DNA of 64,000 bases from Bacteroides sp. (GTDB lineage: Bacteria; Bacteroidota; Bacteroidia; Bacteroidales; Bacteroidaceae). The stretch covers positions 1 through 64,000 of the forward strand of contig JAGATY010000029.1 of NCBI GenBank assembly GCA_017621035.1. The letters run 5' to 3'. A program made the position numbers and the translations under genes. The notes beneath the pieces are model-generated. The model was not told where the DNA came from. It was given only the letters and a program-made list of their open reading frames with translations, and searched no databases. The stretch's first letter is position 1; each line of letters begins with the position of its first letter. This document shows, one piece after another, positions 18,919-29,330 of this stretch.

Positions 18919-20256
18919 TTATTTTTTAGCTTGACGTGCACGAATCATTGCTCCTACTTTTGCCTTACCTAAGCGGCAATAGTCAGTCAAAGGACGATTG
19001 GCCGGACAAGTAAACTGGCAAGAACCACATTCAATGCAATCCATCGTTTTTTCAATTTCCATTCTCTCAAAGTCACCGTTTTCAGCCAAAGCTGACAACA
19101 AATAGGGTTCCAATCCCATCGGACAAGCCGTTACACACTTGGCACAACGGATACAAGGCTGTTGCTCACCGCGTTTAGCCTCTTTCTTGTTCATGATAAG
19201 GATGCCGGAACTACCTTTTGCGGTAGGAACTTCTGTGTTTACCAAAGCTTTACCCATCATCGGACCACCACCGATAATCTTTCCGGTGTCTTCAGGAAGA
19301 CCACCGCAAGCATCAATCAGTTGTTGCATCGGAGTACCGATACGTGCCAGGAAGTTAGAGGGTTTTGCTACCGATTTACCGGTTACGGAAATCACGCGTT
19401 CGAACAAAGGCTTGTTCTTTTGTACGGCTTGATAAACGGCAAAGGCTGTACCGACGTTCTGTACTACGGCACCGGTAGAGATGGGCAGTGCACCGCTGGC
19501 AACCTGACGTTTGATAACGGCATCAATCAGTTGCTTTTCGCCACCTTGCGGATAGCGTACCTTTAGAGGAACTACTTCGATACCGGCATAAGTGGAAGCT
19601 ACTTTGGTCATTACCTGAATAGCATCCGGTTTGTTGTTTTCAATGCCGATGAATGCCTTGTTTACTTTTACAGCCTTCATCAAGATGGAAACACCCACCA
19701 TGATTTCTTCGGCATGTTCCAACATCAACTGATGGTCGGCAGTCAGATAAGGTTCACACTCTACGGCGTTGATAATCACACATTCTGCCTTTGCCGTAGG
19801 AGGCGGACAGAGTTTTACTTGTGTGGGGAAGCAAGCGCCACCCAGACCAACGATACCTGCGTCGGCAATCTTCTTGACGATTTCCTCAGCAGAAAGCGTG
19901 CATTCCTTAACCAATGTTTCCGAGCGGTCGATAGTTTCTTCCCACTCGTCACCTTCTACGTCGATGAAAATAGCCGGTTTCGGATAACCGCTGGCATCTA
20001 TAATGTTGTCAATCTTAGCAACTTTGCCACTTACAGAAGAGTGGATGGCTGCCGATACAAAGCCGCCGGGTTCAGCAATCTTTGTACCTACTTTCACTAC
20101 ATCGCCCTTTGCCACGATAGGTTTGGCAGGCGCACCGATATGTTGTCCTAACAAAATAACTGCTTTGGCAGGTATATCGGCTTTGATGATGGGCTGATGT
20201 GCTGAAAGCTTATTTTCTTGTGGATGAACACCACCGATTGAAAATGTCTTCAACAT
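18919..20256 (-). CDS. rnfC: Rnf complex subunit RnfC (NADH/FMN and 4Fe-4S protein)
   Basis: RnfC is the peripheral subunit that delivers electrons to NAD+, here 445 residues. It begins with the N-terminal RnfC barrel-sandwich (GGVHPQENKLSA). The glycine-rich NADH/FMN Rossmann-like region follows (GGACFPTQVKL, then INAVECEPYLTADH). Two 4Fe-4S motifs, CIRCAKCVTACP and CIECGSCQFTCP, lie in the last 80 residues. Some proteobacterial homologues have a long Ala/Lys-rich C-terminal extension, but this one ends soon after the clusters. Neighbours are rnfB (37-base gap) and rnfD (5-base gap). Confidence 0.96.
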   Translation of the reverse strand: MLKTFSIGGVHPQENKLSAHQPIIKADIPAKAVILLGQHIGAPAKPIVAKGDVVKVGTKIAEPGGFVSAAIHSSVSGKVAKIDNIIDASGYPKPAIFIDVEGDEWEETIDRSETLVKECTLSAEEIVKKIADAGIVGLGGACFPTQVKLCPPPTAKAECVIINAVECEPYLTADHQLMLEHAEEIMVGVSILMKAVKVNKAFIGIENNKPDAIQVMTKVASTYAGIEVVPLKVRYPQGGEKQLIDAVIKRQVASGALPISTGAVVQNVGTAFAVYQAVQKNKPLFERVISVTGKSVAKPSNFLARIGTPMQQLIDACGGLPEDTGKIIGGGPMMGKALVNTEVPTAKGSSGILIMNKKEAKRGEQQPCIRCAKCVTACPMGLEPYLLSALAENGDFERMEIEKTMDCIECGSCQFTCPANRPLTDYCRLGKAKVGAMIRARQAKK

Positions 20257-20293
20257 ACAATTTCGTATTTTAATTCGTTTATACCTTATTATA

Positions 20294-21253
20294 TTATGCT
20301 TCTGCCTTAGGAGCCTCGGTTGCCGGTGTCGCTACTGCTTGAGGAGCTTCGGCTGCGGCAGTTGTAGGAGCTTCGGCCGGTTTTGTTGCGGCTTTCGGAG
20401 CTGCGGGAGCTGCTTCAGTTTCGGCCTTCGGCTTACGTGGAGGGAAGTTGAGGGCAATGATTGAACCTTGCGGACAAGCTTCTTCGCACTTACGGCAAGA
20501 CTTACATTTGTTGTAATCGATGTAAGCGAGGTTGTTTTCGAGTGTGATGGCTTCGAACGGACAAACCTTCACGCACTTGCCGCAACCGATACAAGCAACG
20601 GTGCAGGCTTTGCGAGCGATGGCGCCTTTGTCTTTGTTGACACACTGTACATACACTCGGCGTGATTTCTTTCCGGCCAAACGAATCTCGATGATGTTCT
20701 TCGGACATGCCTTGGCACACGCACCGCAGGCGGTACACTTAGCTTCATCCACTTCAGGAAGTCCGGTCTCCGGGTTCATGTGAATAGCATCGAACTTACA
20801 AGCTGCAACACAGTCGCCACAGCCCAAGCATCCGTAACTACAACCGGTCTCACCACCGTACAGAGAAGCTGCGATAGCGCAACTCTTCGCACCGTCGTAT
20901 TGATTGAGGCGCGGACGGTTAGCACAGCTTCCGTTACATCTCACTACGGCCACCTTTGGCTCAGAAGCTTCGGCTGCCAATCCTAGGATGTCGGCAACCT
21001 TTGTCATAACGGCTTGTCCGCCAACCGGACAAAGTTTGCCTTCCAGTGAACCTGCCTTTACGCAGGCGTCGGCAAAACCGCTACATCCCGGGTAACCACA
21101 TCCACCGCAATTTGCTTGAGGCAGCACTTCGGCCACTTGGGCAATTCGCGGATCTTCATACACGGCGAATTTCTTTGAGGCAACATAAAGGATAGCCGCT
21201 GAAACCAGCGCTATTACCCCTAAAGAAATCACTGCAATCAGAATTACATTCAT
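20294..21253 (-). CDS. rnfB: Rnf complex subunit RnfB (multi-cluster ferredoxin subunit)
   Basis: RnfB takes electrons from reduced ferredoxin. It is 319 residues with an N-terminal membrane anchor (about 2-25) and a 4Fe-4S domain with cysteines at 49, 52, 57 and 75 (CGGCGYPGC). Four ferredoxin-type motifs follow: CLGCGDCVAAC (142-152), CTACGACAKACP (173-184), CIGCGKCVKVCP (221-232) and CKSCRKCEEACP (250-261). Residues 271-319 form a low-complexity Ala/Pro/Glu/Thr tail. It is the second gene of the operon, 38 bases after rseC. Confidence 0.96.
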   Translation of the reverse strand: MNVILIAVISLGVIALVSAAILYVASKKFAVYEDPRIAQVAEVLPQANCGGCGYPGCSGFADACVKAGSLEGKLCPVGGQAVMTKVADILGLAAEASEPKVAVVRCNGSCANRPRLNQYDGAKSCAIAASLYGGETGCSYGCLGCGDCVAACKFDAIHMNPETGLPEVDEAKCTACGACAKACPKNIIEIRLAGKKSRRVYVQCVNKDKGAIARKACTVACIGCGKCVKVCPFEAITLENNLAYIDYNKCKSCRKCEEACPQGSIIALNFPPRKPKAETEAAPAAPKAATKPAEAPTTAAAEAPQAVATPATEAPKAEA

Positions 21254-21291
21254 AAATTAGTAGTTTATTAATTATTTATTTGATGTATTAG

Positions 21292-21711
21292 TTAGTTCAT
21301 GGGTTGCACCGTAAATCGGAACTTTCTCCCTAAGCGTGTCCGGTTCATCCAAAGCACATAATAATAAGGTATAAGCAGTGCCAACGAACAAAGTGCTGCA
21401 AGCAGTTCGTCGTTCCACAGACTCATACAGGTGAAAAGGGAGATTAAGATGACAAAAAACGGTAGAACGAAAGCATATAAGACGGCCATCACACCCATCG
21501 AAAGTTCTCCGGTAACCCAAACCTTGTCCCCCACTTCGTAACTCGAAGTGCCGTCGGCCAAGGCTTCAACCAGTTTCTCCTTAGTGTCGGCAGAGGTACA
21601 ATGTCCCTTTATGCTGCACGCTGCACATGCAGAAGTCTGGATGATTTTTACCTGAAGATGAGAACCATTGACGCCTGTTACAACGCCCTGATGTCTTATA
21701 GTATTCGCCAT
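21292..21711 (-). CDS. RseC/MucC-like protein heading the rnf operon
   Basis: This 139-residue protein belongs to the SoxR-reducing-system RseC family. It has an N-terminal cysteine-rich segment (ACAACSIKGHC, about 29-39) and two adjacent membrane helices (MAVLYAFVLPFFVILISLF and LLAALCSLALLIPYYYVL). I start at ATG 21711 because the ATG at 21753 lies across the TAAATTTG promoter box. Being first in the rnf operon fits a role in assembling or modulating Rnf. RseC in E. coli is linked to the reduction of SoxR, but I see no SoxR gene here. Confidence 0.88.
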   Translation of the reverse strand: MANTIRHQGVVTGVNGSHLQVKIIQTSACAACSIKGHCTSADTKEKLVEALADGTSSYEVGDKVWVTGELSMGVMAVLYAFVLPFFVILISLFTCMSLWNDELLAALCSLALLIPYYYVLWMNRTRLGRKFRFTVQPMN

Positions 21712-21740
21712 TTTTGCAAGATGTACATTACAAATTTCGG

Positions 21741-21769
21741 CAAATTTACACATTATTTATGAACCACAA
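21741..21769 (-). promoter_or_regulatory. Promoter of the rseC-rnfBCDGEA operon
   Basis: The minus strand shows TTG (21767-21769), an 18-base spacer and TAAATTTG (21741-21748), 29 bases before the rseC ATG. This is one of the best protein-gene promoters in the window. Confidence 0.7.
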
Positions 21770-22133
21770 GCTATTCTTGGCCATTTTCTATCAAACTTCG
21801 ACGCAATTAACTTACCATTGCACGGACTGACAATCTGTTTCTTCTGCACCTCCCGACTGCTTCCGAGAGCATGGGAAAAGGAAGAAAGGGGATTTATCAT
21901 TTTGTCAGCCGCTGACACTTTGTATTTTAAACCGCCTGAGAATCGCTTATTTCCGACCGAAGGGACAGCTGGTGGAAAATTTTAAAGTGAAAAGTGTTTA
22001 TCTTGCTGACTGATAGATACATCGCGAAATGTTTACAGAAATTCTAGCGAAAAACAGTGCTAAAAACGGGAAGATTTACTCCTCTTTCTGCCAACATTTA
22101 AAGGAAAAGGCGGTAAGATTTAAACCTTTGAGC
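21770..22133. other. Gene-free stretch upstream of rseC
   Basis: No reading frame here looks real. The last part (from about 22090) has diverged copies of the array B unit that follows. Confidence 0.45.
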
Positions 22134-22307
22134 CGGAAGTTTTAAAGTTTTCGGTCAAAACTCTTATTCTTCTGCTCCAAAACACTAAGACTTTTGGGCA
22201 GAAAGAGTGGATGTTTTACCCAAAACTCTCGGTGTTTTGTTCAAAAGAGCGACTGTTTTCGGTCAAAAGTGTGCTAAATGTCGTCCGAAAGATGCAGACT
22301 TCTCCCT
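22134..22307. repeat. Intergenic dyad-repeat array B (21-22 bp period)
   Basis: Seven clear units run at 22156-22177, 22178-22198, 22199-22220, 22221-22241, 22242-22263, 22264-22285 and 22286-22307, with one more upstream at 22134-22155. Most begin CAAAA and end with TTTTG or TTTTC followed by GGT or GGC, so each unit is an imperfect dyad. The middle bases differ between units (CTCTCGGT, GAGCGACT and similar). Confidence 0.75.
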
Positions 22308-22495
22308 AGAATGTAACTTTTGAAAAAGTGGTGAGTTAGTAAAATGCTACGTTTCTCATCAAAATGTTTTCATTTTATCTTAAATACTTTCTTTTTGAAT
22401 CAGCGGGGAAACGGCCGAAAAATAGCACTTCTCCCCCACTCTATGTACGCAAAAACCGACAGGAAGTGTGCGCGAATCCATCGCAAAGAAGAGAC
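22308..22495. other. Gene-free stretch before the DUF3078 terminator
   Basis: Two short plus-strand frames here (from 22344 and 22364) run through the terminator and into antisense coding sequence, so I do not believe them. I see no promoter or RNA fold. Confidence 0.4.
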
Positions 22496-22530
22496 AAAAA
22501 AAGCGGAACTCGCTTTCGCAAGCCCCGCTT
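22496..22530 (-). terminator. Terminator of the DUF3078 gene
   Basis: On the minus strand, AAGCGG.GG.CTTGC pairs with GCGAG.TT.CCGCTT around a GAAA tetraloop, followed by a run of seven T residues. It is a textbook intrinsic terminator. Confidence 0.85.
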
Positions 22531-22568
22531 CTGCTTTTACAAATATGAAGAAGTACAAATTTTTGTCC

Positions 22569-24005
22569 TTACCACTTGTAGTTAAGACCGAAACTTAAAA
22601 GCTCTTTCAGCTGGAAGTGACTGCTTCCGGTGGTTGGCAAAGAGCTGTCGTCGAAACGTGCGTGGATATAGAGCTTAGTTGAAAGATACTCGTTCAATAC
22701 GAAGTTGAACGTATTTTCCCACTCGATTCTGGCCCACTCATAGCTGGTTTGGTAAACCAAATGTGACTTCAGAGTGATTGAAGAGATGATTTTCCAATCC
22801 AGTGTTGCGTCCAATTTAGAACCCCAGTTGTGCTTTACTGTCTTACCTTCGTCTAAACCGAAGCTGACTTCGTTGACGTCTTTGTTACCCACGTATCTCA
22901 TTTCGTGGCTTAACGGTGCCAGGAAGACGGAGAGTGAGAAGATTTTCTTTTTAAGTTTGAAGTCCATACCGACACTGGTCGACCAATCCAACGGCGCAAG
23001 GAAACCGGAAACTAACGTTGGGCTGTTTGCCTTGTAACCGTTCAGGAACTGGGTTTTCAGTTCGGTAGATATGGTGTAATACCACTTGGATGCTGCTTGG
23101 ATACCCAGTTTGCTGTACAAACGAAGCTGGTCGGTGTTCACAAGATAGTCATGCTCGGTGTCCGAAGGGGTAGATGCCAAGCCTAACTTTGCATCCAACG
23201 AGTTTTCCCACTGTATCTTTTCCTTGTCGTTGTAGTTAGCGTACAGGTTCAGGGTAGCCAGCAACGCCACGTTACTGTCTCCTCCCTTATACCAGTTGTC
23301 TGAGATGTAGTTCTGCGTCATTTGAAGCGAAGCGTTTCCTCCCAGTAACCACCAGTTGGGTTTTCGGTAAATGAGGTTTGCCGACTCTTTTACATCTGCC
23401 AGTTCTTCGCTGGTGAACAAATCGGTCACACGCTTACGGTTGGAGGCTTCCACATCGATGTTGTCGCTGAAAACCTTACGTCCCATGATGTTTTCTTCGG
23501 TATTTTCCACCAGGTTGGGGCTATCTACATAAGTGTCCAACAGTATCTTGTTGATGACTTTATTCGCTCTTTCCTTCTCTGTGAATGGTTGCATGTTTAC
23601 CTTCAAAGGTGAGGCGGGAGTGGATGAAAGCTGTTCCTCTTCCCAATCCAGTGTGGAAACCTGCTTCAAAGGTGCTTCGTAATAGGTCAGCGGAACAAAC
23701 AAACGGTAGTAATCGGGGTTGACGGAGATGTAACGTTCGGGGGTTGCATCGTCGTTCAGATACTTCAAAGCGGTGAAGTATTTATTATAAAGGTGAGAAA
23801 CGGTGTCGTAAGCGACAATTCGTTGTCCCTCTTTAATGGGTTTGATGGTTAAGTATTTTGCAAGGAATCCGGGCAAGGTATCTGCCACCGCAACTTCTGT
23901 TTGTTCGCTTATTTTTGAAGTAACTTGGTTGGCTCGGCTTTGTGTTGACGTAAACGTAGCAGAGAGCAAAGCCAACATCCCCAGTAAAAAGTGTCTATTC
24001 TTCAT
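22569..24005 (-). CDS. DUF3078 family outer-membrane protein
   Basis: This 478-residue protein is exported (MKNRHFLLGMLALLSATFTS then QSRA). The C-terminal half contains the DUF3078 hallmark WWLLGGNASLQMTQNYISD followed by NWYKGGDSN. Repeated amphipathic strands come next, ending in FGLNYKW with an aromatic last residue, as in outer-membrane barrels. The function of the family is not known. It is divergent from pyrG, with both promoters packed into 158 bases. Residues 30-200 have no domain I recognise. Confidence 0.82.
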   Translation of the reverse strand: MKNRHFLLGMLALLSATFTSTQSRANQVTSKISEQTEVAVADTLPGFLAKYLTIKPIKEGQRIVAYDTVSHLYNKYFTALKYLNDDATPERYISVNPDYYRLFVPLTYYEAPLKQVSTLDWEEEQLSSTPASPLKVNMQPFTEKERANKVINKILLDTYVDSPNLVENTEENIMGRKVFSDNIDVEASNRKRVTDLFTSEELADVKESANLIYRKPNWWLLGGNASLQMTQNYISDNWYKGGDSNVALLATLNLYANYNDKEKIQWENSLDAKLGLASTPSDTEHDYLVNTDQLRLYSKLGIQAASKWYYTISTELKTQFLNGYKANSPTLVSGFLAPLDWSTSVGMDFKLKKKIFSLSVFLAPLSHEMRYVGNKDVNEVSFGLDEGKTVKHNWGSKLDATLDWKIISSITLKSHLVYQTSYEWARIEWENTFNFVLNEYLSTKLYIHARFDDSSLPTTGSSHFQLKELLSFGLNYKW

Positions 24006-24034
24006 ATCTCTGTGCCTATTCTATAATTTGTGCG

Positions 24035-24042
24035 CAAAATTA
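24035..24042 (-). promoter_or_regulatory. Promoter -7 box for the DUF3078 gene
   Basis: The minus strand reads TAATTTTG, matching TAnnTTTG, 29 bases upstream of the ATG. No clear -33 element is seen. Confidence 0.5.
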
Positions 24043-24114
24043 AATTAAAATGTTCAGAAAACATAGAAAAGAGAAAAGTTTCCCCAAAACTTTATGTACT
24101 TGCTAATTTTTTCC

Positions 24115-24122
24115 TAATTTTG
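24115..24122 (+). promoter_or_regulatory. Promoter -7 box for pyrG
   Basis: TAATTTTG matches TAnnTTTG about 41 bases before the GTG start. A TTT about 21 bases upstream may act as the -33 element. Confidence 0.5.
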
Positions 24123-24130
24123 CGACTTAA

Positions 24131-25777
<1,647 letters not shown>

Positions 25778-25816
25778 TCAAACAATCAACACATTAAATT
25801 ATAAGAAACAGATTAG

Positions 25817-27676
25817 ATGGATAAAAATACCATTACAGGTCTTGTACTGATAGGTGCTCTGCTGATTGGCTTTAGTTACTTTAGTCGCCCCAGCCAAGAG
25901 CAACTGGAAGCACAACAACGTTATTATGACTCTATAGCTCAAGTACAGCAACGAGAAGCAGCTCTGAAGGCCAAATCCGAAGCTGCTCTTGCCAACGAAA
26001 AGGCTTGGCCCGCTGCCAATGACTCTGACGCGGTGTTCTTCAGTGCCCGTCAAGGCAGTAACGAGCAAGTTACCATTCAGAACAATCTGGCAGTTCTGAC
26101 CGTCGATACTAAGGGTGGTCGTATCTCCTCTGCTACACTGAAAGAGTACATGGGACAGGATAAAGTCACTCCCGTCACTCTTTTCGATGGCAAGGATGCT
26201 TCGCTGAACTTCCTCTTCTATAACCAACAAGAGACGATTCAGACCGAAGATTATTACTTCACTCCCGTAAACGTGACAGATACTACTGTTACCATGCGCC
26301 TGAGTGCCGACGAGACAAGCTACATCGACTTTACTTACACCATGCACCACGATACCTATCTGGTGGACTTCACCATTCGGGCTGTGAACATGGAAGGTAA
26401 ACTGGCTGCCACTACTGATTACGTTGATATTGAGTGGACGCAACGTGCTCGTCAGATTGAAAAGGGCTATACTTACGAAAACAGATTAGCTGAGTTGACC
26501 TATAAGATAACCGGTGACGATACCGATTACTTGTCGGCCATGAAAGACGATAGCGAAGAGATACCCGAACGCTTGGATTGGATTGCTTTCAAGAACCAAT
26601 TCTTCTCTTCTGTCTTCTTTGCAGATGCCAGCTTCGAGAAAGCCAAGTTGGCCTCAAAGATGGAACAGCAAGGCAGCGGATATATCAAAGATTACGAAGC
26701 TGAGATGTGCACTAAGTTTGATCCTAGTGGAAAGGAAGCTACACAGATGTACTTCTATTTCGGCCCGAATCATTACAAAACACTGAGTGCAGTAGGCGAC
26801 GATTTGGATAAAGACTGGGATTTGAACCGTCTTGTCTATCTGGGATGGCCGCTTATTCGTTGGATCAATCAGTTCTTTACTATCAATCTGTTCGACTGGT
26901 TGTCTAGTTGGGGACTGAGCATGGGTATTGTGTTGCTGCTTATGACACTGATTGTGAAGATTGTCATCCTGCCAACAACTTGGAAGACTTATCTCTCTTC
27001 AGCCAAGATGAGAGTACTGAAACCGAAGATTGATGAGCTTAACAAGAAGTATCCCAAGCAGGAAGATGCCATGAAGAAGCAACAAGAGGTGATGACACTC
27101 TATAATCAATATGGTGTAAGTCCTATGGGAGGCTGCTTGCCGATGCTGATTCAGTTCCCCATTCTGATTGCCTTGTTCATGTTTGTACCTAGTGCCATCG
27201 AGTTGCGTCAGCAGAGTTTCTTGTGGGCAGACGACCTTTCAACGTACGATGCTTTCATTAACTTACCGTTCCATGTACCGTTCTTAGGCAGTCACATCTC
27301 ACTCTTCTGCTTGTTGATGACCGTTACCAACCTGTTGAACACACGCTACATGATGCAACAACAAGATACCGGAGCCAATCCTCAAATGGCAGCAATGAAG
27401 TGGATGTCTTACCTAATGCCCATCATGTTCCTCTTCGTGTTGAACGATTATCCTTCAGGATTGAACTATTACTACTTCCTTTCTACCCTCATCAGCGTAG
27501 TCACAACCCTCATCATGCGCAAGATGACTAACGAAGAGAAGCTGTTAGCACAACTCGAAGCTAACAAGAAAGACCTGAAGCAAATGCGTAAGACCGGCTT
27601 TGCGGCACGTTTAGAGGCCATGCAGAAGCAACAGGAAGAGCTGCTAAGACAGCAACAACAAAAGGGTAAAAGATAA
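25817..27676 (+). CDS. yidC: Membrane protein insertase YidC
   Basis: YidC inserts and folds inner-membrane proteins with or without SecYEG. This 619-residue protein has an N-terminal membrane helix ([17 protein letters not shown], 5-21), a large periplasmic beta-supersandwich domain (about 60-340) and the conserved C-terminal transmembrane core (about 355-580) containing [15 protein letters not shown]. The last 30 residues form a basic, glutamine-rich tail ([16 protein letters not shown]), likely ribosome-facing. A terminator follows. Confidence 0.96.
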   Translation: MDKNTITGLVLIGALLIGFSYFSRPSQEQLEAQQRYYDSIAQVQQREAALKAKSEAALANEKAWPAANDSDAVFFSARQGSNEQVTIQNNLAVLTVDTKGGRISSATLKEYMGQDKVTPVTLFDGKDASLNFLFYNQQETIQTEDYYFTPVNVTDTTVTMRLSADETSYIDFTYTMHHDTYLVDFTIRAVNMEGKLAATTDYVDIEWTQRARQIEKGYTYENRLAELTYKITGDDTDYLSAMKDDSEEIPERLDWIAFKNQFFSSVFFADASFEKAKLASKMEQQGSGYIKDYEAEMCTKFDPSGKEATQMYFYFGPNHYKTLSAVGDDLDKDWDLNRLVYLGWPLIRWINQFFTINLFDWLSSWGLSMGIVLLLMTLIVKIVILPTTWKTYLSSAKMRVLKPKIDELNKKYPKQEDAMKKQQEVMTLYNQYGVSPMGGCLPMLIQFPILIALFMFVPSAIELRQQSFLWADDLSTYDAFINLPFHVPFLGSHISLFCLLMTVTNLLNTRYMMQQQDTGANPQMAAMKWMSYLMPIMFLFVLNDYPSGLNYYYFLSTLISVVTTLIMRKMTNEEKLLAQLEANKKDLKQMRKTGFAARLEAMQKQQEELLRQQQQKGKR

Positions 27677-27706
27677 TTAACCAGCATATTGCTTATTTAA
27701 TAAACA

Positions 27707-27751
27707 AAGGGCTGCGCCGGATAGTTTACCTACTGCGCAGCCCTCTTTTTG
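27707..27751 (+). terminator. Terminator after yidC
   Basis: AGGGCTGCGC pairs with GCGCAGCCCT, followed by CTTTTTG. Confidence 0.9.
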
Positions 27752-27869
27752 CCTCTTTGGGGTGAGAGAAGAGCAAGTTGTAACTGACTTATGGAGCTTT
27801 CGATAGCTTTAAACAACTCAGATTTCGCAAGCTCTATATGCAAGACCTAAATAAATAAGGTGTAAAACT

Positions 27870-29201
27870 ATGCAGACGAAGTACACATACAAACAGATTT
27901 GGCTGATTGCATACCCTATCCTAATCAGCCTTTTGATGGAACAGATGATAGGTATGACCGACACTGCTTTCCTCGGAAGAGTAGGCGAAGTGGAATTGGG
28001 TGCCTCGGCCATTGCCGGAATCTTCTACACCGTTATCTTCATGGCGGCCTTCGGATTCAGCATCGGTACGCAGATATTGATTGCTCGCCGTAACGGAGAA
28101 GGGCAGTTTAAGGAGATAGGAGATCTCTTTTATCAGGGTATTTATTTCCAGGTGGGACTGGCTTTGGTCATGTTTCTCCTCTCCTATTTCTTCTCTCCAA
28201 TTATACTGAAGCGAATCATCTCTTCGCCTCACATCTACGAAGCGGCTATCAGTTATCTTAATTGGAGGGTATTCGGCGCCTTGTTCTCCTTTACGGCCGT
28301 CATCTTTCGTGCTTTCTTTCTAGGAACCACACAGACAAAGACACTTACCCTGAACTCTGTTGTCATGGTGCTTAGTAACATAGTTTTCAACTATATACTT
28401 ATATTTGGCAAGTGTGGACTACCGGCTTTAGGTATTGCCGGTGCCGCTATCGGCTCCTCGTTGGCTGAGTTGGTTTCGCTTGTTTTCTTCATCCTCTATA
28501 CCCGAAGTCAGATTGATTGCCGGAAGTATGGGCTTGATAAGGTTCCCAAGTTCCGTATGGAGGCGTTGAAAAGAATGCTTGGAGTCTCCGTCTGGACAAT
28601 GATTCAGAACGTCGTTTCCCTCTCCACGTGGTTCCTTTTCTTCCTTTATGTGGAGCATCTGGGTGAGAGAGCCTTGGCCGTAACCAATCTGGTGCGCAAC
28701 GTTTCGGGCATACTTTTCATGATGATGATGGCTTTCGCTGCCACCTGCGGCTCATTGGTCAGCAACCTGATTGGTGCGGGAGAGAGTCATTGTGTGCGAG
28801 GAACCATACGTCAGCACATCTACATGGCCTACTTGTTGGTGCTTCCGCTGGCTGCTTTTTTCATGCTTTGTCCTGAACTTATCCTGGGCGTTTACACCGA
28901 TATGGAGGAGTTAAGGCTGGCCGCCATCCCATCGTTGTGGGTAATGTGCAGCATCTACGTCATCCAAGTACCCGGTAACGTCTATTTCCAGGCTGTTTCC
29001 GGAACGGGAAATACCCGTATGGCTTTTACGCTAGAGTTCTCCACACTGGTACTTTATACCGCTTACATCACCTACGTGGTACTCTATCTGCGCTGCGATG
29101 TTGCTTTTTGTTGGACGGCGGAACTGGTTTACAACGGCTTCATCCTGCTGTTCTGTTGGCTTTACATGAAGAAGGGAAACTGGCAGGCTAAGCGCATCTA
29201 G
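27870..29201 (+). CDS. MATE family multidrug/Na+ antiporter
   Basis: This 443-residue integral membrane protein has about twelve helices. It resembles the DinF-like branch of the MATE family (N-terminal PILISLLMEQMIGMTDTAFLGRVGEVELGASAIAG). MATE transporters export cationic drugs or metabolites in exchange for Na+ or H+. The substrate cannot be told from the sequence. No TAnnTTTG box is seen directly upstream. Instead an AT-rich box ATAAATAAGGTGTAAAAC (about 27852-27868) ends just before the ATG. Confidence 0.92.
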   Translation: MQTKYTYKQIWLIAYPILISLLMEQMIGMTDTAFLGRVGEVELGASAIAGIFYTVIFMAAFGFSIGTQILIARRNGEGQFKEIGDLFYQGIYFQVGLALVMFLLSYFFSPIILKRIISSPHIYEAAISYLNWRVFGALFSFTAVIFRAFFLGTTQTKTLTLNSVVMVLSNIVFNYILIFGKCGLPALGIAGAAIGSSLAELVSLVFFILYTRSQIDCRKYGLDKVPKFRMEALKRMLGVSVWTMIQNVVSLSTWFLFFLYVEHLGERALAVTNLVRNVSGILFMMMMAFAATCGSLVSNLIGAGESHCVRGTIRQHIYMAYLLVLPLAAFFMLCPELILGVYTDMEELRLAAIPSLWVMCSIYVIQVPGNVYFQAVSGTGNTRMAFTLEFSTLVLYTAYITYVVLYLRCDVAFCWTAELVYNGFILLFCWLYMKKGNWQAKRI

Positions 29202-29233
29202 CCTCTCTCCTCACCTACTCATACCTATTTCAA

Positions 29234-29275
29234 AGTAGTCCCAAGCGGAGTTTCACTGCTTGGGACTACTTTTTT
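29234..29275 (+). terminator. Terminator after the MATE gene
   Basis: AGTAGTCCCAAGC and GCTTGGGACTACT form a perfect 13-bp stem with an 11-base loop, followed by T residues. It lies just before the next promoter. Confidence 0.9.
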
Positions 29276-29288
29276 GATACTTTTCCAC

Positions 29289-29296
29289 TATCTTTG
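29289..29296 (+). promoter_or_regulatory. Promoter -7 box for the S9 peptidase
   Basis: TATCTTTG lies 34 bases before the ATG at 29331 and right after the MATE terminator. It rules out the upstream in-frame codon at 29274 as a start. Confidence 0.6.
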
Positions 29297-29330
29297 CAAA
29301 TCCGAAAGACACAACAAAACCTCAATAAAT

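Noticed and set aside
22156..22307. Possible CRISPR array in array B (and in arrays A, C and D)
   Set aside because: Units abut with no unique spacers of constant length, and no cas gene is nearby.
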